Assembly (NCBI GenBank): GCA_963732225.1
Contig: CAVSYR010000006.1
Span: 1 to 64,000, forward strand
Source: VRUE01 sp963732225
Lineage (GTDB): Bacteria > Actinomycetota > Thermoleophilia > Solirubrobacterales > 70-9
Direction of reading: 5' to 3'
Length of the DNA: 64,000 nt
Shown here: positions 55,532 to 63,203 of the stretch, piece by piece
How positions within the stretch are numbered: position 1 is the first letter of the stretch
Layout of the letters: the number at the start of each line of letters is the position of its first letter
Translations under genes and position numbers: made by a program
Notes under the pieces: generated by a model
Databases searched by the model: none
The model's input: only the letters and a program-made list of their open reading frames with translations
What the model was told of the DNA's origin: nothing

Positions 55532-56581
55532 GTGAACGCGACTGCGATGCCAAGACCAGAGCTGCTGGCGGCCGCCCGCAAGGATGCCCGGCGCGAGCGC
55601 TTGCTCGACATGGAGCAGCGCGTGCGCCGCTACCGCGCCGCCTGCTTCGGGATCCTCGCCTTGGCGCTCGCCTCCGCCGGTTCCGAGATCGGCTGGCTCT
55701 GGTTGGCGCCACTTGCGGCCGGGCTCGCCGGCTTCGCCGTTGCCGACCGCTTCATGCAGGCGAGTGAGCGGCCCTGGCTCTGGGTCGCTGCCGCCTGGGG
55801 AGCGCTGCCACTGCTGCTCGCCGGCGCGGTGATCGCCAGCGGTGGCCCGACCAGTCCGGTGTTGATGTGGTTTGCGCTGCCGGCCGTCACCCTGGGTGCG
55901 CGCTTTGACCCCTGGGGCATGGTCGTCGGCACGGTCTACCTCCTCCTCGTCTTCCTGATCAGCACGGTCGCGGTCGACCCGGCGAGCGCGTCCGCGCACA
56001 GCCAGACCCTGGTCGCCACCCTCGCCCTCGTGCTCAGCACGGTGATCCTCTCCGGCGCCCTGGTCGAGTCCGATCGCGCCCACCGGCGCCGCTCGACCCT
56101 CGATCCCCTCACCGGCCTCTTCAACCGCAACGCACTCGAGCAGCGCCTCGCCGAGCTCGACGGTGCGCCCTGCGACGGCAGGAAGGGCGGCCAGTCCCAC
56201 GCCCTGCTGCTCTGCGACCTTGATCACTTCAAGCGGGTCAACGACCAGCTCGGCCACGCTGCTGGCGACGCGGTCCTGCAGGACGTCGCACACACGATGC
56301 GGGCGGTGCTGCGCGCCGGCGACTCGATTTACCGGATCGGCGGCGAGGAGATCCTCGTTGTCCTCCCCGGCGCGAGCGAGAAAGACGCGGTCGCGATTGC
56401 CGAGCGCCTGCGCCAGGCGGTGCGCAAGCGGCGCCCGGGTGGCGTCGGCGTAACGATCAGCATCGGCGCCGCCGTGACCAAGCCCGACACCGTCGACACC
56501 GACGATCTCGTTGCCCGCGCCGACGCCGCGCTCTACTCGGCGAAGGCGAGCGGTCGCGACGCCGTCTTCATGGCGAACTAG
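55532..56581 (+). CDS. Membrane diguanylate cyclase (GGDEF)
   Basis: 349 aa from GTG; ATG at 55547 is an alternative. Five to six hydrophobic helices cover about residues 35-175. The GGDEF domain runs from DPLTGLFNRNALEQRL (about 191) to the end. The active loop is GGEEI in IYRIGGEEILVVLPG, a functional GGDEF variant. An inhibitory RxxD site is not obvious. It makes cyclic di-GMP in response to a membrane signal. It lies between pepQ and a converging M42 peptidase, an insertion in an otherwise conserved order. Confidence 0.9.
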   Translation: MNATAMPRPELLAAARKDARRERLLDMEQRVRRYRAACFGILALALASAGSEIGWLWLAPLAAGLAGFAVADRFMQASERPWLWVAAAWGALPLLLAGAVIASGGPTSPVLMWFALPAVTLGARFDPWGMVVGTVYLLLVFLISTVAVDPASASAHSQTLVATLALVLSTVILSGALVESDRAHRRRSTLDPLTGLFNRNALEQRLAELDGAPCDGRKGGQSHALLLCDLDHFKRVNDQLGHAAGDAVLQDVAHTMRAVLRAGDSIYRIGGEEILVVLPGASEKDAVAIAERLRQAVRKRRPGGVGVTISIGAAVTKPDTVDTDDLVARADAALYSAKASGRDAVFMAN

Positions 56582-56584
56582 CGC

Positions 56585-57634
56585 TCAGCGGCTGAGGTCT
56601 ACGTCGCCGTCTAGCCGCTCGGCGAAGGCGACGATCAGGGCGACGGTGGCCTCGACGTCGGCGAGGTCGACCATCTCGACCGGCGAGTGCATGTAGCGCA
56701 GGGGGATCGAGACGAGCCCGGTCGGGATTCCCGAGCGGGTGAACTGGACGCCGTCGGCGTCGGTGCTGGTCGAGTTGCCGGTGGCGCCGACCGTGTGCTC
56801 GATTCCGGCTTCCTTGGCGACCTCGATCAACAGCTCGGAGACCTTGGGAGAGAGGGTGGCGCCGCGGTAGATCACCGGCCCGGAGCCGAGCGAGTGGCTG
56901 CCCAGCTCCTTCTCGTCGATGCCGGGCGCATCCGTGGCGTGGGTGACGTCGATGACCAGCGCCAGGTCGGGCTGCACCTTGAAGGCGGATGTGCGGGCGC
57001 CGAAGAGGCCGATCTCCTCCTGCACCGCGGCGATCGCGGCGAAGCTGCCCTGCAGCGAGCCACTCTCGTGGCAGCGGCGCAGCGCCTCGAGCGCTACGTA
57101 GGCACCGAGCCGGTTGTCCATCGAGCGCGAGACGACGCGGTCTCCACTCAAGGCAAGGGGCTCGGTGGCGATCACGACGGGGTCGCCGACCCGGACCAGC
57201 GCCTCGGCCTCGTCGCCATCGGCGGCGCCGATGTCGATGTGAAGCGACTTCATCTCGACCACCCGCTTGCGCGCCTCGGCGTCGAGCAGGTGCAGGGGCT
57301 TGCGCCCGACCACGCCGAGCACCGGCCCGTTCGGGCCCTGAACCTCAACCCGCTGGCCGACCAGGATCTGTGGATCCCAGCCGCCGATCGGCGCAAACCA
57401 GAGGAAGCCCTTCTCGTCGATGTGGCGGATGACGAGGCCGATCTCGTCGATGTGACCGACGACCGCGAGCAGTGGGGAGGCGTCACCGATGCGCGCAACC
57501 GAGGAGCCGATCCCATCGGCCGAGAGCGTGGCGAAGGACGCTGCCTCGCGCCAGGCGGCGGCCGCAAGGGCCTCATAGCCCGACGGGCCTGGAGTACGGA
57601 GGAGCTTGTCGAGTAGTCCGGGGGTTTTGCTCAT
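56585..57634 (-). CDS. M42-family metallopeptidase (glutamyl aminopeptidase-like)
   Basis: 349 aa. Metal and catalytic blocks of the FrvX/YsdC family are present: HIDEIGLVI, VVSRSMDNRLGAYVALEAL, AAVQEEIGLFGA (catalytic Glu pair), VIDVTHATD and PLRYMHSPVEMVD. Such enzymes form dodecameric tetrahedral aminopeptidases in the cytoplasm. It converges with the GGDEF gene with 3 bases between stops, and is divergent from the SDR gene. Confidence 0.9.
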   Translation of the reverse strand: MSKTPGLLDKLLRTPGPSGYEALAAAAWREAASFATLSADGIGSSVARIGDASPLLAVVGHIDEIGLVIRHIDEKGFLWFAPIGGWDPQILVGQRVEVQGPNGPVLGVVGRKPLHLLDAEARKRVVEMKSLHIDIGAADGDEAEALVRVGDPVVIATEPLALSGDRVVSRSMDNRLGAYVALEALRRCHESGSLQGSFAAIAAVQEEIGLFGARTSAFKVQPDLALVIDVTHATDAPGIDEKELGSHSLGSGPVIYRGATLSPKVSELLIEVAKEAGIEHTVGATGNSTSTDADGVQFTRSGIPTGLVSIPLRYMHSPVEMVDLADVEATVALIVAFAERLDGDVDLSR

Positions 57635-57702
57635 CTCAGGTGCGGCAGTATGTCGATTCGTTCAGGCGTCCGCAGTCCGCCGCAGCGGATAGCGTTCCGT
57701 TC

Positions 57703-58509
57703 GTGAGTTCCAGCCAAATAACGGTTCTGATCACCGGAGCTTCCAGTGGCATTGGGGAGGCGACCGCGCGCCGGCTTGCTCGCGAGCCCGGCGCCAGGCT
57801 GATTCTCGTCGCTCGCCGCGAGGAGCGCCTCCGTGCTCTCGCCGACTCGTTGCCCTGCGAGGCGAGCTACGTCGCTGCCGATCTCACCGAGGAGGACGCG
57901 CCGGCGCGGGTGCGGGCGCACGTCGAGGAGCACGGCGGCCGGCTGACGCTGCTGGTCAACAACGCCGGCGCCTCCTGGCGCGGCGGTTTCGCCGAGGGCG
58001 GCTATGCCAACGTCCATCGCCACATGGAGCTCAACTTCGACGCCGTCGTCCGCCTTACCGAGGCGCTGCTGCCGATTCTGCGGGCCTCGGCGCCGAGCGC
58101 GATCGTCAACGTCGCCAGTACCGCCGGCCGCGTAGCTCGCGCCCGTACCGGCTCCTACTCGGCCAGCAAGTTCGCCCTGATCGGCTGGACAGACGCGCTT
58201 TACGCCGAGGAGCGCGCCCACGGTGTCCACGTCGGCATGGTCCTGCCCGGCTTCATCGCCACCGAGGGCTTCCCGGCGACCGAGCTGCGGGCGAGGGCCC
58301 TGACCCGTTGGGTCGTCTCCAAGCCGGAGACGGTCGCCGAGGCGATCTTCGAGGCCGGGCCCGGCGGCAAGGCCGAGCGCTACGTGCCGCGGGGCTACGC
58401 CCTCGCCGCGGTGGCGCGGATCCTCGCCCCGCGCCTGGTTCGTCGCGTGCTCTCGGGCGGCGCCGCCGGCACGCTGACGACGAGCACCGCGGCAGAACAG
58501 GCCGAGTAG
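57703..58509 (+). CDS. Short-chain dehydrogenase/reductase
   Basis: 268 aa from GTG; the longer frame upstream lies on the opposite strand of the M42 gene. The cofactor motif is TGASSGIGEATARRLA, followed by NNAGASWRGG, the catalytic Ser in IVNVASTAGRV, and Tyr/Lys in GSYSASKFAL. The C-terminal part (PRGYALAAVARILAPRLVRRVL) resembles membrane-associated SDRs of lipid metabolism. Substrate unknown. A TAGCGT box 7 bases before the GTG marks a leaderless gene. Confidence 0.87.
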   Translation: MSSSQITVLITGASSGIGEATARRLAREPGARLILVARREERLRALADSLPCEASYVAADLTEEDAPARVRAHVEEHGGRLTLLVNNAGASWRGGFAEGGYANVHRHMELNFDAVVRLTEALLPILRASAPSAIVNVASTAGRVARARTGSYSASKFALIGWTDALYAEERAHGVHVGMVLPGFIATEGFPATELRARALTRWVVSKPETVAEAIFEAGPGGKAERYVPRGYALAAVARILAPRLVRRVLSGGAAGTLTTSTAAEQAE

Positions 58510-58535
58510 TCGCTGCGGCTTATCTCCCGACCCGC

Positions 58536-59030
58536 TCAGGTGAAGCGCGACGGGGTCAGGTGGCAGTAATGGAAGTCGAAGACGAAGCTGAAGTTGTTGG
58601 CCGCGTTGGCGGCTCGTTCGACCCGGATCTGTTCGTGCGCCGCCTTGATTTCTTCGTTCGCCTTCAGCGCCAGGCCGAGGGCGCGCAGCTTGGCCTGCAC
58701 GACCCCGAGCTGGGTGAACCACTTGAGCAGTCGCGCGTCATCGGCCGCGGGGCGGGGCACGGCGCTGAGCTTTTCCACCGTCTTGCCGAAGACGGCCGAG
58801 GCGTGGACGAACTGGCCGCCGGCCTGCTTCAGCTTCGCCGGCACCCTACTCTTCGCCTTCGTTTTGACGTTCTTGAGAATGCGCTTGTTGGCTTCGGTAT
58901 TTGCCTGACAGATCGGCTCGACCTGTTCGACGTACTGAGCGCGCGTCGGTCCTTCTTCCGCCGCGGCGGCGGCGACAGGCAGCAGCGCCATTACGGCGAC
59001 GGATATTGCGGCTGTGAGGACCCCCTTCAT
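58536..59030 (-). CDS. Small exported helical protein, unknown
   Basis: 164 aa with a signal peptide (MKGVLTAAISVAVMALLP, cleavage near AAA-E). The mature part is helical and basic, with a cysteine in VEPICQANTEANKRI and another near the end (HYCHL). The early motif of a cysteine followed by a helix recalls the AICAEVN segment of the lipoprotein at 17252, a pattern common in actinobacterial exported proteins. Function unknown. It lies between the SDR gene and efp, transcribed against both. Confidence 0.72.
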   Translation of the reverse strand: MKGVLTAAISVAVMALLPVAAAAAEEGPTRAQYVEQVEPICQANTEANKRILKNVKTKAKSRVPAKLKQAGGQFVHASAVFGKTVEKLSAVPRPAADDARLLKWFTQLGVVQAKLRALGLALKANEEIKAAHEQIRVERAANAANNFSFVFDFHYCHLTPSRFT

Positions 59031-59123
59031 TCCCTGCCTGGCACGTTAGACGATCGCCCCCCTGGCGCCGTGTTGAGCTCCGGAGAAGTCGCGACGCGCG
59101 GCCGCTCTCTAGGATTCGCCGCC

Positions 59124-59684
59124 GTGATCAGCACCAACGAATTCCGCAACGGCTCGCACATCGAGATCGACGGCAAGATCTTCCGGATCATCGAGTTCCA
59201 GCACGTCAAGCCCGGCAAGGGTGGGGCGTTCGTGCGGACCAAGCTGCGCCGGATCGAAGACGGCTCGATGCAGGACAAGACTTTCCGCGCCGGCGAGAAG
59301 TTCCGCCCGGTGCGAACCGAGTCGCGCAAGATGCAATATCTCTACGACTCCGGCGAGGCGGCGGTCTTCATGGACACGCGCGACTACGAGCAGATCGAGA
59401 TCCCGCGCGAGCTTGCCGGCGATGCGATGCAGTGGCTCTTGCCCAACGCCGAGGTCGACGTGCTCTTCGTCGACGAACGGGCCAGTGACGTGCAGGTCGC
59501 CGGCGCGATCGAGATGAAGGTGACGCAGACCGAGCCCGGCGTGAAGGGCGACACCGCCTCCGGCGGTGGCAGCAAGCCGGCGACGCTCGAGTCCGGGGTC
59601 GTCGTGCAGGTGCCCCTCTTCATCGAGGAGGGCGAGACGATCCGCGTCGACACCCGCAGCAGCGAGTACGTCTCCCGCGCCTGA
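59124..59684 (+). CDS. efp: Elongation factor P
   Basis: 186 aa from GTG. The three-domain EF-P pattern is clear: ISTNEFRNGSHIEIDG, the loop with the functional Lys in HVKPGKGGAFVRTK, and the C-terminal TLESGVVVQVPLFIEEGE with the typical end VDTRSSEYVSRA. It relieves ribosome stalling at polyproline. The Lys loop lacks extra signals for a particular modification pathway and no modifying enzyme is nearby. TAGGAT lies 8 bases before the GTG, so it is probably leaderless. A short GGCGGC/GCCGCC hairpin at 59695-59709 follows. Confidence 0.94.
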   Translation: MISTNEFRNGSHIEIDGKIFRIIEFQHVKPGKGGAFVRTKLRRIEDGSMQDKTFRAGEKFRPVRTESRKMQYLYDSGEAAVFMDTRDYEQIEIPRELAGDAMQWLLPNAEVDVLFVDERASDVQVAGAIEMKVTQTEPGVKGDTASGGGSKPATLESGVVVQVPLFIEEGETIRVDTRSSEYVSRA

Positions 59685-59920
59685 GGTATCCGCGGGCGGC
59701 GGTGCCGCCGAAAAGTGGCACGTCCCGCCCAAATGTGGTACTTCTTGGAGGGTTTCAGGGTACGCCTGAGGACTTTGACGAAGGAACTTCCGGGTCGGTG
59801 CGGGGACACGCGCAAAACCAAATGGGGAGGGGACGCCGGCGGCTCTGAGCCTTCGCGAAAACTTGTATCGGTAGTAGCTGTTTTTCCAGTCCATCGAGCA
59901 ATAGACAGGAGATACCAGTC

Positions 59921-59968
59921 ATGCAAAAGCACCGAGCGTGCGTGATGTGCGAGGGGATGAGGCGATGA
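59921..59968 (+). pseudogene. Remnant of family A gene start, now a 15-codon leader ORF
   Basis: GACAGGAG followed by ATGCAAAAGCAC matches the binding site and first codons of A1 at 25 almost base for base. After about eight codons (MQKHRACV) similarity ends, and the frame stops at TGA after MCEGMRR. That stop overlaps the ATG of B' as ATGA. The body of A has therefore been lost while its translation start was kept, coupled to B'. Compare the A1-B1-C1 order at the other end of the window. Confidence 0.65.
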
Positions 59969-60585
59969 GACCCAAGGCAATACGCGTCGCCTTGGGGGTC
60001 ATGTTGGCGGCAATCATGCTGACCGCCGCATTCGCCTCCAGTGCCAGCGCCGCACCAGCCTGGAAGTTCAGCGGCAAAGCGCTGGAAGGCAAAGAAGTGA
60101 TCCTTGGCGCCGCCGAAAACAGCGGCCTCACCATGTGGGGTTTCACGACCAGTTGTGAAAACTTCCTCTACGAAGTCGAAATCAAAAATGAAGCTGGGAC
60201 CGGCAAGGGCAACATCACCAGCCTGCCCCTCTTCAACTGTTACACCAACTCGACCTGCACTGTGGAAGCGATCGAAGCAGAAGCCTTCCCCTGGCCCTCG
60301 GAACTGAAGACGGTCGGCACCAGTAATTACCTGGTGGTCAAAAACGTCAACGTCTGGGTGCTCTACGGCGGCTGGTTCTGCCCGCTTTGGGGAGTCTGGA
60401 CCCACGTCACCGGCACCGCTGGCGGCCTGATCAACAACGAAACCGAAACCGCCACCTTCGGACCCTCGAGCTTCAAAGCGACGGGGACCGAACTGAAATC
60501 CCTCGGCGAAGCAGTCGAATGGAACGGGAAATTCCCAACTGAAGCATTCCAATCGCACAGAGGCGAACCGATAAGCGTCTCCTAG
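59965..60585 (+). CDS. Family B exported protein (B'), paralogue of B1
   Basis: 206 aa, the same length as B1. Signal peptide MRPKAIRVALGVMLAAIM with cleavage near ASA-APAWKF. Shared blocks with B1 include APAWKF, LEGKEVILGA, CENFLYEVEIKNEAGTGKG, the paired Cys in FNCYTNSTC, and the C-terminal KSLGEAVEWNGKFPTEAFQ. The fourth Cys lies in GWFCPL. Upstream in-frame GTGs lie inside the leader ORF and lack a signal. Translation is probably coupled to the 15-codon ORF. Function unknown. Confidence 0.83.
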   Translation: MRPKAIRVALGVMLAAIMLTAAFASSASAAPAWKFSGKALEGKEVILGAAENSGLTMWGFTTSCENFLYEVEIKNEAGTGKGNITSLPLFNCYTNSTCTVEAIEAEAFPWPSELKTVGTSNYLVVKNVNVWVLYGGWFCPLWGVWTHVTGTAGGLINNETETATFGPSSFKATGTELKSLGEAVEWNGKFPTEAFQSHRGEPISVS

Positions 60586-61415
60586 CCGGGCTCGCGAAGA
60601 GGAGGAGCGCCAGGGCAATCCTGGCGCTCCTCTTTGCGGCCCTGGTGCTAGCCGGTTGTGGAGGAGGCTCCTCCGACAGCTCGAGCTCGACCGCCACCAC
60701 CGCGGATGCATCGGGCAGCTCGGGGTCGGGCGCCTCTGGTAACCCCAAGGCAAGCGACCCCGCGGCAAGCGCAAACGCCACGGCCAACGGCACCAAGGCC
60801 AGCGGCGGCGCAGGGGCCACGGGCACATCCAGCGGCGACTCGGGCACAAGCGGTGCCCAGCCTTCGGCGGGCGCCAAGCACGGCACTCACGTCCCGCAGC
60901 CAAGCGGTGCGCCTGAGCCAGGGATCACCCCGCAGCAGCGAAGTGAAGCGACGGTGGCGAGCATGAGCCTGGAAAGCCCTTCCAGCCAGGCGTCGAGCGC
61001 CGGCCCACAGGCACTGCCGGCCACCTACACCTGCGACGGCAAGGGAATCTCTCCAGCGCTTCGCTGGCAGGGAGTGCCGCAAGGAACCGCCGAACTGGTC
61101 ATCTTCGCGATGAGCATCCAGCCGGTGGACGGGAAGATCTTCTTCGACTGGGCCGTGGCCGGGCTGAGCCCTGACCTGACGGAAATCGAAGCCGGAAAGC
61201 TCCCCAAGGGCGCCATCGTGGGCCGCAACGGCTTCGGCAGGGTGGGCTATGAAGTCTGTCCCGAAGGCAGCGGCGAAACGTACATGTTCACGGTCTTCGC
61301 GCTGCCGAAGAAACTCTCGGTCGCTCCGGGCTTCGACCCTTCGGCCCTGCGCAGGGAAGTGCTCGGCAGTTCCGGCAACGTCGGCCTCCTGGCCCTCAGC
61401 TACGCCCGCGGCTGA
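60552..61415 (+). CDS. PEBP-like lipoprotein (C'), start codon unclear
   Basis: The frame is open from 60543. Aligned with C1, translation should begin at the ATC at 60552 (IAQRRTDKRLL against MAQRTGAERFL), giving 287 aa with a full lipoprotein signal and lipobox LAGC. No ATG, GTG or TTG occurs in frame before GTG 60645, which would start two codons before the lipobox and leave no signal peptide. The PEBP-like domain (TYTCDGKGISPALRWQGVPQGTAELVIFAMS, FFDWAVAGL, PKGAIVGRNGFG, CPEGSGETYMFTVFALP) is intact. Either a near-cognate start is used by coupling to B', or the gene is losing expression. Confidence 0.75.
   Translation: MAQRRTDKRLLAGLAKRRSARAILALLFAALVLAGCGGGSSDSSSSTATTADASGSSGSGASGNPKASDPAASANATANGTKASGGAGATGTSSGDSGTSGAQPSAGAKHGTHVPQPSGAPEPGITPQQRSEATVASMSLESPSSQASSAGPQALPATYTCDGKGISPALRWQGVPQGTAELVIFAMSIQPVDGKIFFDWAVAGLSPDLTEIEAGKLPKGAIVGRNGFGRVGYEVCPEGSGETYMFTVFALPKKLSVAPGFDPSALRREVLGSSGNVGLLALSYARG
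60601..60633 (+). promoter_or_regulatory. Strong hairpin in the B'-C' overlap, covarying with the first copy
   Basis: 14-bp stem, 60601-60614 with 60620-60633, loop GCAAT, 16 bases after the B' stop, the same distance as at B1. Relative to 1590-1622, pairs two to four of the stem change from T-A, G-C, C-G to G-C, A-T, G-C. A short T-run (CTCTTT) follows, closer to a terminator than in copy one. Confidence 0.75.
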
Positions 61416-61501
61416 CGCGACTTCAGTCGAAAGCGTCCGAACAGCGGGATGCTCTCTGCGGTTGTATATCTAGCCTGAACCTGGTACTCCTTAGTTACTC
61501 T

Positions 61502-61539
61502 CTGGATACTCCAGCGAGGCAGTTCTCTGGATACTCCAG
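61502..61539. promoter_or_regulatory. Two identical operator-like palindromes before tandem TetR gene
   Basis: CTGGA-TAC-TCCAG occurs at 61502-61514 and 61527-61539, within a longer direct repeat TCTCTGGATACTCCAG, 25 bases apart. They lie 51 bases before the start codon of the regulator at 61590. Spacing of about 2.4 helical turns would place the two sites on different faces. Probable sites for the tandem TetR protein itself. Confidence 0.6.
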
Positions 61540-61589
61540 GGGTCATAGAAGGGGAAACTTGAGGTCGCGGGTTGGAGTGGAGCGCGGCA

Positions 61590-62939
61590 ATGTCCGCGTC
61601 TTATAGCCCGCCCTTGGGGGTGCGCAAAAGCCCGACGGGGTATCGCCTCAAGCCGGGCCCTAGCTTGGATTCGGAGGCTGTCGCCGCCCATCAAACGGCG
61701 CGGCTGTTCCGGGCCATGACTGAGATCGTCGCCGAGCACGGCTATGAGGCGGTCAAGGTCAGAGAGCTCGTGAAGCTGGCCGGTGTGTCGACCAAGACCT
61801 TCTACCGACACTTCGACAGCAAAGAGGATTGCTTCCTACGTACGTACGAGATGGTCATCCGGCGTGCCCGCGGGGGGCTCCTCGCGTCCCAGTTGGACGA
61901 GGACGACTGGCGTGAGCGGACGCGCCTGATATTCGCCGCGTTCTCACGGGGGGTGGAGACGGATCCCGCTGTGGCGCGGCTCACCCTGGTCGCGGCCTAT
62001 GCCGGCAGCCCGGCTGTCATCGTCCAAGCGCAGCTGGCCGAAGACACCTTTGCCGCCATGATCGGCGCCAGTCTCGCCCGTGCTCCTGGCGGCGTTGTCG
62101 TACCGCCGATGGTGATTGAGGGAATGATGTCGGGAATTGGAAGCGTGGCCCGTCATCGGTTGCTAACCGGGCGCCAGAGCGAGCTGCCCGGCATGGAGTC
62201 CGGGATCATGGAGTGGGCTATGTGCTTTCCCTCGGAGGCCGCGGCCGGTCTGGCGGCGCTCGACCTGGGTGTGTTGCGTGGGGGCTCGACGGTGGCGTTT
62301 CTGACTTCTTCCCCTGGGGGAGCTGCGGGTACAGCCCCATCGACGAGCGGAGATCGAGCGACCATCCTCGCCGCGGTGGGAAAGCTCGTTGCTGCCGATG
62401 GCTATAAGTACAGCGACCTGACCGTCCCTCGCGTACGTGCGGCTGCAGGTGTATCGCGCAGAACCTTCAATGGTCACTTCGATGACGTCGAGGAATGCTT
62501 CTTGGCCGCGTTGGAAGGGAGAGCCGCAGGAGCGGTGACTCAGGCCGCGCGCGCGCAAATTTCCGGAAGCACCTGGGGGGGAGGCGTCTACCGCGCCCTT
62601 TCCGCTTTTTGTATCCAGATAGCCGGCGATCCGTTGCTGGCCCGTGTCTGCTTTAGGGACGATTTCGCCATCGGCTCAAAGGGTTCACTTGCCAGGCTCC
62701 GCCTAGTCCAAGCCGTCAGTGCACAGCTTCGTGACAGCGCTCCATCAGAGGATCGATTGAGTGAGCTCGCGGTGAGCGCCTCGGGCGGCGCGATCTGGGG
62801 TCTCCTTCACCGCCACGTACTGCGCGACTGGGTTTTGCATTACCCCGAGATCGCCGCCTCTCTCTCCTACATGGCGCTTGCGCCGGTCCTCGGTGCTGAT
62901 GCCGCGGTGGCCGCGATCCGGGACGAGCAGCAGACTTGA
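61590..62939 (+). CDS. Tandem TetR-family transcriptional regulator
   Basis: 449 aa from ATG; a TTG at 61572 would add six residues. The first HTH covers about residues 45-85 (VKVRELVKLAGVSTKTFYRHFDSKEDCF), then a helical domain. The second HTH lies at about 275-310 (LTVPRVRAAAGVSRRTFNGHFDDVEECF), then a second helical domain. It is paralogous to the 4048 gene but with a better preserved second HTH. It sits between C' and the TKLNG gene at 63204, as its paralogue sits between the truncated TKLNG gene and the collagen-like gene. Two operator-like palindromes lie upstream. Confidence 0.84.
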   Translation: MSASYSPPLGVRKSPTGYRLKPGPSLDSEAVAAHQTARLFRAMTEIVAEHGYEAVKVRELVKLAGVSTKTFYRHFDSKEDCFLRTYEMVIRRARGGLLASQLDEDDWRERTRLIFAAFSRGVETDPAVARLTLVAAYAGSPAVIVQAQLAEDTFAAMIGASLARAPGGVVVPPMVIEGMMSGIGSVARHRLLTGRQSELPGMESGIMEWAMCFPSEAAAGLAALDLGVLRGGSTVAFLTSSPGGAAGTAPSTSGDRATILAAVGKLVAADGYKYSDLTVPRVRAAAGVSRRTFNGHFDDVEECFLAALEGRAAGAVTQAARAQISGSTWGGGVYRALSAFCIQIAGDPLLARVCFRDDFAIGSKGSLARLRLVQAVSAQLRDSAPSEDRLSELAVSASGGAIWGLLHRHVLRDWVLHYPEIAASLSYMALAPVLGADAAVAAIRDEQQT

Positions 62940-63056
62940 ATCGGCAGATTCCCCTAGTCAAGAGCAAATGGCGCGGTTTCGGGTGCGTCTGTTTTACATC
63001 TTTGGGCCTCACGAGCCATCTAGCTCAAGCTACAGAGCCGGTCACGGGAACGAAAC

Positions 63057-63185
63057 ATGATTAATAAAACCGGAGTAGGCAAGTTCTTGACCTATTCCCA
63101 TTTAGTGAGAGCCTCGTACCCAATGCAGGGGAGGCTCATCCTCTGCTCAGTCGTGGCTTCTTCCATGACTCCCAACCGTAACTAA
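63057..63185 (+). CDS. Doubtful 42-aa ORF in the leader of a TKLNG gene
   Basis: Starts MINKTGVGKFLTYSHLV and ends at TAA 18 bases before the TKLNG start, with only a weak GGGAACG before its ATG. It spans a TTGACC that could otherwise be a promoter element and the leader hairpin GAGCCTC/GAGGCTC (63109-63115 with 63131-63137). Possibly a leader peptide, possibly chance. I see nothing else in 62940-63203. Confidence 0.2.
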   Translation: MINKTGVGKFLTYSHLVRASYPMQGRLILCSVVASSMTPNRN

Positions 63186-63203
63186 CTAAGTGAGAGGATA
63201 AAG

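Noticed and set aside
62940..63203. TTGACC at 63087 as promoter of the TKLNG gene
   Set aside because: No acceptable -10 box lies 16-18 bases downstream, so I do not list it as a promoter.
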